Of a DNA stretch of 46,591 bases, positions 26,303-35,124 are shown piece by piece (within the stretch, counting starts at the first letter, position 1; each line of letters opens with the position of its first letter). The stretch comes from K189A clade bacterium (GTDB lineage Bacteria > Pseudomonadota > Gammaproteobacteria > Pseudomonadales > Azotimanducaceae): assembly GCA_902565895.1 (NCBI GenBank), contig CACFGV010000015.1, forward strand, positions 1 through 46,591, written 5' to 3'. The notes under the pieces were generated by a model, which saw only the letters and a program-made list of their open reading frames with translations, ran no database searches and had not been told where the DNA came from. The position numbers were made by a program, and so were the translations under genes.

Positions 26303-26408
26303 ATCAGTCCTTACTATTTGCCTCAAAAGCCCATAACTTTACGCTAAATTAGTTCAGCGAAGCAGCACTAAATATACGCGCTCCATTGCTGCACTCAACG
26401 AAGGACCT

Positions 26409-26732
26409 TTGATTAATACTCTAAGTGAACAATTTGACGAACTAGAGCAAGCAAGCCGAGAACTCATAGGCTTACTAGACGAAGCGGACGAGAAGTATTG
26501 GAAATTCATGCTTGAGCGCGCATTGCCCAAGGTAAACGCACATGAGCTCGCTGGGGCAACGCTTATACTAGGCTGCTATGGCGGCATGGACACCTTCTCT
26601 GACCTCATCATCGGCAAGCGCTTTGAAACTGAGGCGCCGTTGCGATATCAGAACTTGAACGCCAGGCTTATGCACCTTCGTACCCGAACCTTTGAAGCGG
26701 CTAGACGCATCGCCGCGCGTCAGACTTGGTGA
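26409..26732 (+). CDS. Small DUF6966-like protein
   Basis: A 107-residue soluble protein starting at TTG, with GAAGGACC directly upstream as ribosome site. ELIGLLDEADEKYWKFMLER and GATLILGCYGGMDTFSDLII resemble the short DUF6966 proteins, which share a 'YGGMGSFNDL' block. The resemblance is from memory and the function is unknown. It is divergent from the aldolase and followed by a 286-nt intergenic region and then an XRE regulator. Confidence 0.6.
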   Translation: MINTLSEQFDELEQASRELIGLLDEADEKYWKFMLERALPKVNAHELAGATLILGCYGGMDTFSDLIIGKRFETEAPLRYQNLNARLMHLRTRTFEAARRIAARQTW

Positions 26733-26756
26733 GCGTTAACACCTACGCATTAATTA

Positions 26757-26808
26757 CACATTAGGATCAGTAGCAGAGTTTACACATCAGGTTTAGTGGC
26801 AGAATTTA
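26757..26808. repeat. Two tandem imperfect 26-nt direct repeats
   Basis: Unit 1 (26757-26782, starting ACACATTAGG) and unit 2 (26783-26808, starting ACACATCAGG) abut exactly and agree at 21 of 26 positions, both ending GCAG-A-TTT-like. They lie in the 286-nt gap between the DUF6966-like gene and the XRE gene (26733-27018), which otherwise shows only the inverted repeat described separately. Confidence 0.6.
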
Positions 26809-26965
26809 TCGCCCGATTGATGCTGAGCGACCAATAAAACGAGCCCGCATCAGATCAAGTGGTGGCAATCGGATACGGGCCCGCCACTGGCCCAGACCAG
26901 TATTACGTCTAAGCCAGCACCCCTTACCCTGAGAGAACTCTACGCAAGAGACTGCATAAAGATAG

Positions 26966-26994
26966 TTTTGATATCCTAGATACAGATCTCAAAA
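26966..26994. promoter_or_regulatory. Candidate operator upstream of the XRE regulator
   Basis: TTTTGATATC (26966-26975) and GATCTCAAAA (26985-26994) are inverted copies with 9 of 10 matching bases and a 9-nt spacer, ending 24 nt before the ATG of the XRE gene at 27019. The size and position suit a dimeric HTH regulator controlling its own promoter. This is inferred from symmetry only. Confidence 0.45.
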
Positions 26995-27018
26995 TTATCA
27001 TTCTCACGCACCATCACC

Positions 27019-27444
27019 ATGGCTAACCTTTGGTATATGCCTAGCCGTGTACCAGCCATATCTGCACGCATCCAGCGCGCTCGCAAAACCAGGGGCTTGA
27101 CCCAAGAGGTCCTCGCTGAGCGTGTGCATGTCACCCGCGGCGCAATTGGTCATTGGGAACAAGGTGTCACTCTGCCCAGTACTGCTCATTTGAACACGTT
27201 AGCAAAGGTCCTGGGGGTGCCTATGGAATGGCTTGTCAACGGCGGTGCCAACCCTTTTCAAAAAACACAAAAAGCTGGGAAAGACAGCAATTTCACTGGT
27301 ATCGAGGAAGCCAAAGGCCTGTATACCGTGAACCAGGAGATCTTCGATAAGGAAACGCTTTTAACAGCGCGCAAGTTTTATAGGCTGCCCAAGAAGCAGC
27401 GCAGAATTATCCGCGACTTGCTGGATCAGCTGCTACCCACTTAA
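27019..27444 (+). CDS. XRE-family transcriptional regulator
   Basis: A 141-residue DNA-binding protein. The HTH_3 domain spans about residues 13-72: IQRARKTRGLTQEVLAERVH, VTRGAIGHWEQGVTLPS (recognition helix) and LNTLAKVLGVPMEWLVNG. A linker and a basic helical tail (RKFYRLPKKQRRIIRDLLDQ) follow. It is like short Cro/CI-type regulators of accessory DNA, but no phage or plasmid genes are near. The start may be ATG 27019 or ATG 27037, with no ribosome site clear for either. A symmetrical element upstream may be its operator. It is convergent with the esterase gene. Confidence 0.88.
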   Translation: MANLWYMPSRVPAISARIQRARKTRGLTQEVLAERVHVTRGAIGHWEQGVTLPSTAHLNTLAKVLGVPMEWLVNGGANPFQKTQKAGKDSNFTGIEEAKGLYTVNQEIFDKETLLTARKFYRLPKKQRRIIRDLLDQLLPT

Positions 27445-27500
27445 CGCTGTGGCCACTATCCAGCAGTGCAACAAGCGGCGGGCAAGCCGCGTCACAGACA

Positions 27501-27514
27501 CATGCCTAGGCATG
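27501..27514. repeat. 14-nt perfect palindrome in a convergent gap
   Basis: CATGCCTAGGCATG is its own reverse complement and lies in the 107-nt gap between the XRE gene and the convergent esterase gene. GCGGC/GCCGC (27475-27490) forms another short hairpin just upstream. Either could end transcription weakly, but neither has a T tract. Confidence 0.4.
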
Positions 27515-27551
27515 ACCTACAACGTAAAGCCGCATACCAAAAGTTGATAGA

Positions 27552-28508
27552 TCAATCATGGTTGGCCAGCCAGCGCAACGTATCCGCGAACAAAGCACCG
27601 CCTTGACGCAAATTATGCCCGCCAGTGCCAAATTCAAAACGATAGTCGTAGCCAGCAAATTCCAAAGCCGCCGCCATCTGCTGGTTGGCCAGAACCCAAC
27701 TGCCAGTCACGATATCGGCATCTAACTCACCACTTTGCAAAAATACTTTCATCGCCTTGCGTGGCGTACTGCGGATGAGGTACGGGTAATTGTGTGCACC
27801 TCGAATATTAGTAAAAGAGCCACAATGGCTGATCACTCGCCCAAAGCACTCCGGCCCATGCCATGCAGCGTTGAACGCACAGATTCCCCCGCTGGAAATG
27901 CCGCATATTGTGCGGCGAGCCGGGTCGTTTGTGAGCTGCACAGCAAGTTGGCCGGTAACAAAAGGTAGTATTTCGTCTTGTAAGAACGCCAGATAGCGGT
28001 CATGACAACTATCGTACTCGACGCTGCGCTGTTGCATCGCCAAAGGGTCTGGGCGCTGACCAGCTGCCGGCAGTTCTACACCTGGCGGCAATCCAGGATT
28101 TATAAACACTGCGAGCGTAGGCGGCAGTTCCCCAGCATGGATCAAGTTGTCCAACACCGTAGTTGCGCGCACCGCTCCACTTCGCGCCAAATAGCCAGGG
28201 CCGTCATTGAATACCATTAAATTAAGCGGCTGATCAGCACTTGCACCGTTAGATTTATACACCCAGAGATCACGCCGCGTACCCGCATAGACTGTGCTTT
28301 GATCCCAGTTTTTAAATCGCACCACGTCGCCTTGTGGTACATCGGCCTGAGGGTATGCTTCGGCGCAAGGGTGATATTGAACATCGCCTGGGGTATCCAG
28401 TACCTGCAATATCTCCGCATTAGACCGACCGTTTACCGCATAGTTCTGCGGGTGCAAATCGCCCCAGGCTTGGTCAAGCCCATGCTGCTTGAAGGTCTCG
28501 ATATCCAT
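27552..28508 (-). CDS. Putative esterase, enterochelin-esterase-like
   Basis: A 318-residue alpha/beta hydrolase of the esterase D/IroE-like family. [18 protein letters not shown] near the middle and [17 protein letters not shown] (the nucleophile Ser within GxSxG) are typical, with a late GGHNLRQGG giving the catalytic His. It has no signal peptide. The ATG at 28508 follows AGGAA, while the frame also extends to 28547 inside the preceding gene. It starts 7 nt after the stop of the beta-lactamase-like gene, so the two are probably translated together. Its substrate is an ester or polyester fragment of unknown type. Confidence 0.85.
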   Translation of the reverse strand: MDIETFKQHGLDQAWGDLHPQNYAVNGRSNAEILQVLDTPGDVQYHPCAEAYPQADVPQGDVVRFKNWDQSTVYAGTRRDLWVYKSNGASADQPLNLMVFNDGPGYLARSGAVRATTVLDNLIHAGELPPTLAVFINPGLPPGVELPAAGQRPDPLAMQQRSVEYDSCHDRYLAFLQDEILPFVTGQLAVQLTNDPARRTICGISSGGICAFNAAWHGPECFGRVISHCGSFTNIRGAHNYPYLIRSTPRKAMKVFLQSGELDADIVTGSWVLANQQMAAALEFAGYDYRFEFGTGGHNLRQGGALFADTLRWLANHD

Positions 28509-28515
28509 AACGTTC

Positions 28516-29793
28516 CTACTCCACAATGGCTTGGTAGATCCGCGCACGTAATTCGCGACGAATCGGATAGGTCGATGACGGCATCAGTTGCGTAAAAAAG
28601 ACCACGAAAAGATCTTCTGTTGGGTCAATCCAAAAGAAGGTACTGGCTGCGCCGCCCCAATGATGCTCTCCTTTGGAGGTGATTATCGAGGCCTTAGGTG
28701 GGTCAATCACCACGGCAAACCCCAAACCAAAGCCAACACCATCGTAGCTCGTCTCGCTCCAAACAGGCTGTCCCATGGCTGCCATATCTTGGCCGTCGGG
28801 TAACTGATTCAATCGCATAAAGTTTACGGTAGTAGGACTCAACAAGCGTGCGCCGTTCAGCTCGCCCCCGTTTAATAGCATCTGACAAAACTTTGCGTAA
28901 TCACCTATGCTGCCTGTTAAACCACCACCACCGGAACAAAGCTTGGGCTGCTTGAAGTAGCTGCTTTTGAGCGACGACTCCATGAGCTTCAAACCGCCCC
29001 GAGGCGCATCAACGGTCGGCGAACTCTTACTGCCTACCGAACTCATGTCACCACCGCTTAACGGTGCATACAGGGCAGCGAAACGCTGTTGTTTTTCCGG
29101 CGCCACGGCAAAGGCGGTATCCGTCATACCCAACGGCCCAAAAATACGCTCGCGAAAAAACAACGCCAATTCCTGACCCGACCAAACCTCAACAAGCCGA
29201 CCCAGCACGTCGGTCGCGACGCTGTAATTCCATTGGCTGCCAGGCTGACAAATTAACGGTACCGATGCCAACTGCTCGACCCATTGGGCCAAGCTGCCCG
29301 GCTTACCGGGGAACTCCAAACCCATGGCTCGATATTGCGCATCGACCACATTAGTGTTCATAAAGCCGTAGGTCAGTCCAGATGTGTGGGTAAATAAGTG
29401 CTTAACCAACATCGGTGAGGCTTGCGCCTCGACCTCATTTAGCGCGTGTGCGCCACCTTTCCATACCGGCGTTTGCGCGAACTCCGGCAAATACTTGGCC
29501 ACTGGATCATCCAGTTGAAAGCAACCTTGTTCGTACAACATCATGGCAGCCACCGAGGTAATAGGCTTGGTCATCGAAAAAATGCGCACCAGGGTGTCTT
29601 CAGTAAACGGCTTCGCTTGTTCGACGTCCGCCAGACCCGCAGCGTGCAGGTAACCGATGCTACCGTGCCTTGCAACAAGTACGCTGGCGCCAGCAAGACG
29701 CTGACTTTCTATCTGCTGATCGAGCCAATCAGTGACCCGCTCCAAACGCTCTTCGCATAGCCCGACTTTAGATGGGTTTATACGTTCCAGCAT
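28516..29793 (-). CDS. Serine hydrolase, class C beta-lactamase/esterase family
   Basis: A 425-residue protein of the beta-lactamase-like (EstB type) family. Ser73-x-x-Lys76 in SMTKPITS is the active-site motif. [13 protein letters not shown] carries the Tyr of the YxN motif (here Tyr-Ser-Val, so the usual Asn is not kept). HHWGGAAST replaces the KTG-like motif with His-x-Gly, usual for the esterase branch. It lacks a secretion signal, which argues for a cytoplasmic esterase rather than an antibiotic-degrading lactamase. An AAGGAGA ribosome site precedes the ATG. It is in a run with CoA-transferases and another esterase. Confidence 0.9.
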   Translation of the reverse strand: MLERINPSKVGLCEERLERVTDWLDQQIESQRLAGASVLVARHGSIGYLHAAGLADVEQAKPFTEDTLVRIFSMTKPITSVAAMMLYEQGCFQLDDPVAKYLPEFAQTPVWKGGAHALNEVEAQASPMLVKHLFTHTSGLTYGFMNTNVVDAQYRAMGLEFPGKPGSLAQWVEQLASVPLICQPGSQWNYSVATDVLGRLVEVWSGQELALFFRERIFGPLGMTDTAFAVAPEKQQRFAALYAPLSGGDMSSVGSKSSPTVDAPRGGLKLMESSLKSSYFKQPKLCSGGGGLTGSIGDYAKFCQMLLNGGELNGARLLSPTTVNFMRLNQLPDGQDMAAMGQPVWSETSYDGVGFGLGFAVVIDPPKASIITSKGEHHWGGAASTFFWIDPTEDLFVVFFTQLMPSSTYPIRRELRARIYQAIVE

Positions 29794-29860
29794 CGCTTGA
29801 TCTCCTTTGGTTAATGTCCATACCTTGGCAAACTGTTGAATGGATTAGCTACCGCATAGG

Positions 29861-31117
29861 TTAGTCTGGTGGGCGCTCGGCGATAACCTCATCCTCCAGC
29901 AGTTTTTGCGTTTCCTCTGCCGACAGCCCTAACCACTGCTGCAACACCATTTGACTGTGAGCACCAAGAGGTGGGCAGGGCGTCCAATCTTCTTGGGATA
30001 AACCCTCCATGTGAATCGGATTACCCGGTATAGGGGTCTCATAACGCTCGTAGGTCGCAAAAAACTGCCGCGCTTGAGCCTGGGGCTCGGCCAACATGTC
30101 TGGCGCGGTAGCCACCGGACCCGCAGCTATACCGCACTGCTGTAAGCGTTCAGCGGCAGCGTCCTTATCGTATTGCCGAGTCCAATTACTGAGCGCTGCA
30201 TCAATGACTGAAGAGCGTTCCATGCGTCGCTCAAGGGTCCATTCAGGACTCAATTCAGCCTCTAACAAAGACGCCAGTGCTGCCCACGCTTGTTGATCCT
30301 GACACGCTACGGCCACCCAATCTGCATCATCATCTGCCCCACGCGTAAGACAAGGGTAGACACCATGGGGTGACATCTGTGGATGTGCGTTGCCTAGCGG
30401 CGCTAAATCGCCGCCAAGTTGTTGCTCTAGCAACCAAGGCCCGTTAAAGGACACCCCGCACTCATGGAGGGAAAGCTCGACCAAACTGCCTTGTCCAGTT
30501 TCCTGCCGCCGGCGCAATGCGGTCACCAACGCCGTGGTTGCCGTAGTTCCAGCAATAGGATCCATCAGCGCCATCGCGCTGTTACGCGGTTCCTCATAAC
30601 TGTACCCAAGCATTTGACTCAGACCCGTCATTGGCTCAACCGTCGGTCCAAATGCGACCCAATCTTTATAGGGCCCAAAGGTTCCGTACCCCGGCATGGT
30701 GACGTAGATCAACCGTGGATTGTGGGCTTGCAACACGTCATAACCTAAATCCATCGACGGCATCGCCCGAGCGCTAAAATTCTCAATAACCACATCCGCC
30801 ACTGAGACCAAGCGCAGGAACAACTCGCGGCCCGCCGGTTGCTTTAGATCTAAGCTCACGCTCTTGGCGTTCCTCGCTAACTTCACGAAGGCCGCGTTGT
30901 TGTTCCAAGGCTCATCCCCTGGCGCACCGCCAATCCATCCCGCAATGGGTTCAATGGCAGCAACACTAGGACCGCGCCCTAAGGCGCGCTCAACCTTAAC
31001 CACCTCGGCACCCAAATCGCTGAATATCCGCGTAGCTAAGGGGCCAGCCCAAACATGAGTTAAATCTAGGATGCGAATGCCATTAAGCGGCCCACGCACA
31101 TGACTTCGACCGTTCAT
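29861..31117 (-). CDS. Class III CoA-transferase (CaiB/BaiF), probable catalytic subunit
   Basis: A 418-residue family III CoA-transferase. LNGIRILDLTHVWAGPLATR and GAEVVKVERALGRGP open the Rossmann-like domain, and SLDLKQPAGRELF is another signature. Asp186 in ALMDPIAGTTATTAL is placed like the catalytic Asp169 of formyl-CoA transferase. The ATG at 31117 overlaps the TGA of the preceding family member by 4 nt (ATGA), so the two are translationally coupled and may form a heterodimer. An in-frame start at 31180 is possible but would overlap more. Confidence 0.88.
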   Translation of the reverse strand: MNGRSHVRGPLNGIRILDLTHVWAGPLATRIFSDLGAEVVKVERALGRGPSVAAIEPIAGWIGGAPGDEPWNNNAAFVKLARNAKSVSLDLKQPAGRELFLRLVSVADVVIENFSARAMPSMDLGYDVLQAHNPRLIYVTMPGYGTFGPYKDWVAFGPTVEPMTGLSQMLGYSYEEPRNSAMALMDPIAGTTATTALVTALRRRQETGQGSLVELSLHECGVSFNGPWLLEQQLGGDLAPLGNAHPQMSPHGVYPCLTRGADDDADWVAVACQDQQAWAALASLLEAELSPEWTLERRMERSSVIDAALSNWTRQYDKDAAAERLQQCGIAAGPVATAPDMLAEPQAQARQFFATYERYETPIPGNPIHMEGLSQEDWTPCPPLGAHSQMVLQQWLGLSAEETQKLLEDEVIAERPPD

Positions 31118-32142
31118 AGCGACCCTTCGGCGACAACATCCTGCAGATGCGCCTGGGCTGCTCGGCGAGCGTCGATACAAAATCCAAGCCCGGGCGAGCG
31201 ATAACTTTGGCCCTTTTCATCGTGCACCGTTTGCCAAAAACCCCGTTGCACCAGATGCTCGTCTTGCAGCACCTCATCAAAGGTCAGCACCACACCGGCC
31301 GGAACCCGCGCTTGGGTCGCCCGGGCGCGTACTTCGTCCTTACTTAGCGTTGCCATAGCTTGGGCAATCAATTCATGAAGAGCATCGCGATGTTGCATAC
31401 GCAGATCGTTATCTGCAAAACGCGGATCAATCGTTAGTTCTGGCAACCCAATAAACGTCGTCATGGCGTCCCAAAAAGTGGGTACGGTATTTAAATACAC
31501 CCAACCGTCTGCGCACGCGAAGAGATTACTGGGCACCACCCAGTAGAAATCAGAACCGTGGCGCGAACGCACCCGCTGTGCGCAACTCCACATAACAGTG
31601 GTGAATTGACTCAGCGCCAACAGCGACTCGTACAAACTGATGTCTATAACATTCGACTCACCGGCAAACCGACAGCCGTTCGCAGCGGTGTAGGCAAATT
31701 GGCCGCCTTGAAATTCCACGTAGTGGCCAGGCAACGACAACGGCGCCCTACCCTCATCGCCTATAAGTTGGCTGTAACCACCCATGGCGAGCAGCGTGCT
31801 CGGTGTAGCACGCCAATTACGTTTGGGGCCAGTCAAGCCGAACGGTGTAATGACCACCTTCACCGGTGTTGACCAATCGTTAAAACCCAACGCGTTGGCC
31901 GCATCAGCGGTCTCTGCATCGACAATCACCACGTCTGCCTGATCGGCAAGGTCGGGCAACTGCGCAGTTGTCGCCTGCACTCGGCGTTTGTTCCCGTGCA
32001 AAAACAGCGACATCGCCTGCTGACTCGTCCACGCCGGCGGAGGCTCAGTTTCCACTCGCGTGACTTGATGGCCGTTCTGAGCAAACAACCGGCCACAGAA
32101 GCCGGCACCGAAACCACCTATCTCTAATATCCGATCAGTCAT
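31114..32142 (-). CDS. CoA-transferase family III protein, possibly non-catalytic partner
   Basis: A 342-residue shorter relative of the same family. RILEIGGFGAGFCGRLFAQN and HQVTRVETEPPP match the N-terminal nucleotide-binding region, and TPFGLTGPKRNWRATPSTLLAMGGY matches the middle domain. Where the catalytic Asp is expected, the sequence reads LPGHYVEFQGGQFAY, with Glu rather than Asp, so activity is doubtful. Its 4-nt overlap with a full-length CoA-transferase suggests a two-subunit enzyme like benzylsuccinate BbsEF or malate SmtAB. The ATG at 32142 is preferred to a TTG at 32151. It follows the Eis-like gene by 17 nt. Confidence 0.8.
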   Translation of the reverse strand: MTDRILEIGGFGAGFCGRLFAQNGHQVTRVETEPPPAWTSQQAMSLFLHGNKRRVQATTAQLPDLADQADVVIVDAETADAANALGFNDWSTPVKVVITPFGLTGPKRNWRATPSTLLAMGGYSQLIGDEGRAPLSLPGHYVEFQGGQFAYTAANGCRFAGESNVIDISLYESLLALSQFTTVMWSCAQRVRSRHGSDFYWVVPSNLFACADGWVYLNTVPTFWDAMTTFIGLPELTIDPRFADNDLRMQHRDALHELIAQAMATLSKDEVRARATQARVPAGVVLTFDEVLQDEHLVQRGFWQTVHDEKGQSYRSPGLGFCIDARRAAQAHLQDVVAEGSL

Positions 32143-32159
32143 CTGGCGCAATGAAATAG

Positions 32160-33395
32160 CTAGTAATGGTCAGGACAATGAGGCGCAAAGCGTGTACGCA
32201 TCATTCGATCAAACTGCGCAAGCGCCGCATCGCCAGCAGTGATCAATTGCGCATTTGCCAAGTGTCGCGCAACGCTGTGGCCACTGTAGAGACTGCTCAG
32301 GGCGCGCACGCTAAGGTTCACATCTGCAGGTGCACGTGTAGTCTGCACCTCGGCACCTTCTCGGCTGTACTCTACGCGCCAATTGCCGACGTTCCAGGGC
32401 GCCAAGTCGTCTTCTGCTATCCCCAGTACCAAAACGCCCTCAGTGTCATAACCGCGTTGAGCGAGGGCGGCGGGTACATCGACCAATCGCCACCACGTGC
32501 CTTCGAGATCCTGGGCATGCAACAGCCGCGGTTCAATGAATAGGTCAGGCGCAGGGTCATCCACCGGCGCTGTACTCCAAACCACACGACCCACCAAATC
32601 ATGCCTGGCAAGGTACTGCCACAGCGCAGCATAAGCCGAGCGGTCTAGCCACGCGAGATCGCGTATGCGTATTTCTTGAGCACGCGCACGATGTTGAACC
32701 CGCTGCGCGCGCAAGGTGTAAACCACATAGCCCGTAGGCGCGGAAACAGAACCCACCAGGGCCACATAAACAGGGCCATCTTCTACTGGAGGAGCGAACA
32801 CATTGTTTAGCCACAGGCTCTTGCTGCGATGCAAATAACCGGTACGTTGAGCAATGAAGTCTTTATACAGAGCCCTTACCGCCTCGAAAGCCTCAACGCC
32901 TTCAAAACGTTGTACCGGCAGGTCATCACTGTCCATTAACAAGCGGATGTCCGTCGTATCCACTCGGTACTCACGCAATGCACCTGCTGGTGCAAACCCG
33001 TAGCGCTGATATATGGCCGCTTGAGACGCCCACAGTCCGGCAATACTCTGACCACGTTCACGTTGCTCAGCAAAGGCGCGGGTCATAATTTTGCGCACCA
33101 GCCCCTGGCGCCGATACTCAGGTCGCGTGCCCACTGTGGATATTCCAGCCATGGCCACACCCCGGCCATTCACTCTTACGGTAAAGGGAAACGCGCTGAA
33201 AGACGTCGCCATGGTGGCCTGGCCGTCTGCCTGGGGACGACTGTTATCAAACGCGCACAACGTCCATTCTGGACGAGTGCCCGTTGCCACCTGGTTATCT
33301 GGGCCATCACCAAAGGCACCGCCGTAAGAATAGGCACCCATAAGTCCAAGCTGGCCCATTTCATGAGCGGTCGCGGGCCGAATATCAAAGGTCAT
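32160..33395 (-). CDS. Eis-like GNAT acetyltransferase
   Basis: A 411-residue protein resembling Eis-type acetyltransferases, with two GNAT domains and a C-terminal sterol-carrier-like domain. The N-terminal GNAT includes GISTVGTRPEYRRQGLVRKI (acetyl-CoA-binding RRQGL) and LWASQAAIYQRYGFAPAG. The length equals that of the family. Eis proteins acetylate amines on varied small molecules or peptides, and the target here is unknown. AGAGGGAT precedes the ATG. It sits between a secreted protein gene and the CoA-transferase pair in a long same-strand run. Confidence 0.85.
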   Translation of the reverse strand: MTFDIRPATAHEMGQLGLMGAYSYGGAFGDGPDNQVATGTRPEWTLCAFDNSRPQADGQATMATSFSAFPFTVRVNGRGVAMAGISTVGTRPEYRRQGLVRKIMTRAFAEQRERGQSIAGLWASQAAIYQRYGFAPAGALREYRVDTTDIRLLMDSDDLPVQRFEGVEAFEAVRALYKDFIAQRTGYLHRSKSLWLNNVFAPPVEDGPVYVALVGSVSAPTGYVVYTLRAQRVQHRARAQEIRIRDLAWLDRSAYAALWQYLARHDLVGRVVWSTAPVDDPAPDLFIEPRLLHAQDLEGTWWRLVDVPAALAQRGYDTEGVLVLGIAEDDLAPWNVGNWRVEYSREGAEVQTTRAPADVNLSVRALSSLYSGHSVARHLANAQLITAGDAALAQFDRMMRTRFAPHCPDHY

Positions 33396-33423
33396 CGTAT
33401 CCCTCTAATACCTTCGTAATTGC

Positions 33424-34482
33424 TCAGTTTTTGGCTTGAGCAGCCCGGGCCTCGCGCTCCAGTAGTCGTGCACCACGCAAAATATTCCCCATAGCGTAGT
33501 TACCTTCATGGCAGGCGTATTCGTAAACCTTGTCTGTGCTGGACTTCCATACGTATTCACCACTCCAGGGCTTGGTCCAAGCAGTGGGGTCGTCGACGGT
33601 GAAGTTGTACAGCAAATTACCGTTATCGAGCTTGGTAAAGCGCTCGGTTAAATGAAGGTTTTCATCTCCACCGTACAGACCGGTTTTTTCCTTAAAGTTT
33701 TTTGTCTCTACCACAAGGGTGTCGCCTTCCCAGCGCCCGACTGAATCACCTAACCATTTTCTATTGGTATCAGGTCCATGCTCACTGTTAAGCCTAATGA
33801 TGCGCGCATCGTGCACCATCTCTACCAAAATCATTACGTGATCATCGGTCTGCACAATGCGTTTAAAGTTATTGTACAACCCCGGCATGCTCGGCGGTCC
33901 GGCACTAAAGCCCAACAAACAACGTTCCGCTAACGCGACGTCTTCTGGTCCATCAAAAGGACCTGGCTCGTCTGAATCTAACCAAGATGCAGTGCCATCA
34001 TTTTGATAGGAGAAGGAGCTGAATTCGTCGGCTATTCGGCGCATCCCAGCAGGCGTCATGGGTGGACGGCGACCGTTGGGCGGATCATAAATAATGGACG
34101 TTCTGATCTTGCCATTGACCTCAGAGACCCCACTACCAGGCTCCACCCAAAAAGAGTTGTAACCCCCAACGCCACCAGCCCCATAAGCCTGTTGACCGTC
34201 ACCGCCAGCTTGCGGTGCGCCTCGATTGGGGTCACTGATTTCGTTCGCATCATTTTGAGTGAAGGGGTGGGTCTTTAGCAGCAGATCCGCTTCTTCGCGA
34301 CTCATAAATTGTTTGTCGCCAAAAACCTCGGGGCGTTCCTCCGGCGTGAGGGTGCCGCTATCATACGTGCCAGTTAAGTCAGGATGTCCTGCCGCAGTGC
34401 GCTTGAGTTCTGCAGCAGCCGACGCCGTGGCTAGCACCAGTCCTGTGCCAACCAAAAAACGAGTAAAGCCAACTAGGTACAT
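33424..34482 (-). CDS. Secreted protein of unknown function
   Basis: A 352-residue protein with an N-terminal signal peptide (VGFTRFLVGTGLVLATASAA, cleavage near residue 22-24), then GHPDLTGTYDSGTLTPEERP. The later GRWEGDTLVVETKNFKEKTG block is shared by a widespread family of exported proteins of unknown role, often found next to catabolic genes. It is probably periplasmic. The ATG at 34482 has GGGAGGA 5 nt upstream; a much longer upstream frame is not credible. A NIPSNAP gene is divergent. Confidence 0.8.
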   Translation of the reverse strand: MYLVGFTRFLVGTGLVLATASAAAELKRTAAGHPDLTGTYDSGTLTPEERPEVFGDKQFMSREEADLLLKTHPFTQNDANEISDPNRGAPQAGGDGQQAYGAGGVGGYNSFWVEPGSGVSEVNGKIRTSIIYDPPNGRRPPMTPAGMRRIADEFSSFSYQNDGTASWLDSDEPGPFDGPEDVALAERCLLGFSAGPPSMPGLYNNFKRIVQTDDHVMILVEMVHDARIIRLNSEHGPDTNRKWLGDSVGRWEGDTLVVETKNFKEKTGLYGGDENLHLTERFTKLDNGNLLYNFTVDDPTAWTKPWSGEYVWKSSTDKVYEYACHEGNYAMGNILRGARLLEREARAAQAKN

Positions 34483-34627
34483 AAATCCTCCCAAATCGAA
34501 CGACCAATTATTGACGCCGCGTAGCTTCTCGCAAAACATCCGCGATGCCAACTTTCTGGGCCTCTTGATTTGCGGTAGCAGGCAAACCCAAACTAAGACC
34601 CAGCACATCAATTTTGGAATTACACCT
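34483..34627. promoter_or_regulatory. Divergent intergenic region between two exported-protein genes
   Basis: These 145 nt separate the start codons of the secreted unknown protein (minus) and the NIPSNAP protein (plus). They hold the ribosome site of the former (GGAGG near 34489) and must carry both promoters, but no strong -35/-10 pair or repeat stands out. Confidence 0.35.
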
Positions 34628-35050
34628 ATGCTCAAGGGACCCCATCTGATCAGTTGCTTGTTGATATTGCTGACTCCTCTGGTCGCCAGCGCAAATATCA
34701 GCCAACAAAGTAATGCACAGCGACCTGCACAAATAGTGTACGAGCTACGCACCTATACCAGCCACCCTGGCAAACTTGAGGCCCTAGAAAATCGCTTCCG
34801 CAATCACACGATGGCGTTGTTCGAAAAGCACGGCATCATCAATGTGAGTTACTGGAAACCGCTAGAGCAGCCTAATACGCTGATCTATCTTGTCGCCCAC
34901 CCCAGCGAATTGGAGGCTGCGAATAACTGGCGAGCATTTGGCGCGGATCCTGAATGGCAGGCGGTTTATGCGCAGTCCATTGCAGAGGGTCGATTAGTAG
35001 CAAACATCCAGCGCGTATTTATGACTACGACCGACTATTCGCCCCAGTAG
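34628..35050 (+). CDS. Secreted NIPSNAP-family protein
   Basis: A 140-residue protein with a Sec signal peptide (HLISCLLILLTPLVASA) followed by one NIPSNAP domain: IVYELRTYTSHPGKLEALEN, then GIINVSYWKPLEQPNTLIYL. NIPSNAP domains are dimeric ferredoxin-like alpha/beta barrels. Their bacterial roles are poorly known, and several lie in catabolic clusters. The ATG at 34628 is chosen because the signal peptide begins there. A GGA lies 12 nt upstream. The gene is divergent from another exported protein gene and convergent with the thiolase, separated by a strong hairpin. Confidence 0.85.
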   Translation: MLKGPHLISCLLILLTPLVASANISQQSNAQRPAQIVYELRTYTSHPGKLEALENRFRNHTMALFEKHGIINVSYWKPLEQPNTLIYLVAHPSELEAANNWRAFGADPEWQAVYAQSIAEGRLVANIQRVFMTTTDYSPQ

Positions 35051-35076
35051 TGGCCGCAGCAATCTCTAATTTGAAT

Positions 35077-35109
35077 CCACGCTGCCGGGCCAAAGGCCCA
35101 GCAGCGTGG
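35077..35109. terminator. Bidirectional hairpin between NIPSNAP and thiolase genes
   Basis: CCACGCTGC (35077-35085) pairs with GCAGCGTGG (35101-35109), and inside them GGGCC (35087-35091) pairs with GGCCC (35095-35099) around an AAA loop, with a single mismatch between. The 14-bp stem lies in the 74-nt gap between the stops of two convergent genes. T tracts are weak on both sides. Confidence 0.7.
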
Positions 35110-35124
35110 CTATCAAAAGCAGCG

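Noticed and set aside
26757-26808. Inverted ends of an insertion sequence
   Set aside because: The two 26-nt units are in direct, not inverted, orientation and no transposase remnant is seen nearby.
27475-27514. Strong terminator between the XRE gene and the esterase gene
   Set aside because: The hairpins are short and lack T tracts; listed only as a palindrome.
28516-29793. Antibiotic resistance beta-lactamase
   Set aside because: No export signal, the YxN motif is altered and the third motif is His-x-Gly; an esterase of the same fold is more likely.
34483-34752. Long N-terminal extension for the secreted unknown protein
   Set aside because: A clean signal peptide and GGAGG ribosome site begin at 34482, and the extension runs through the divergent NIPSNAP start.
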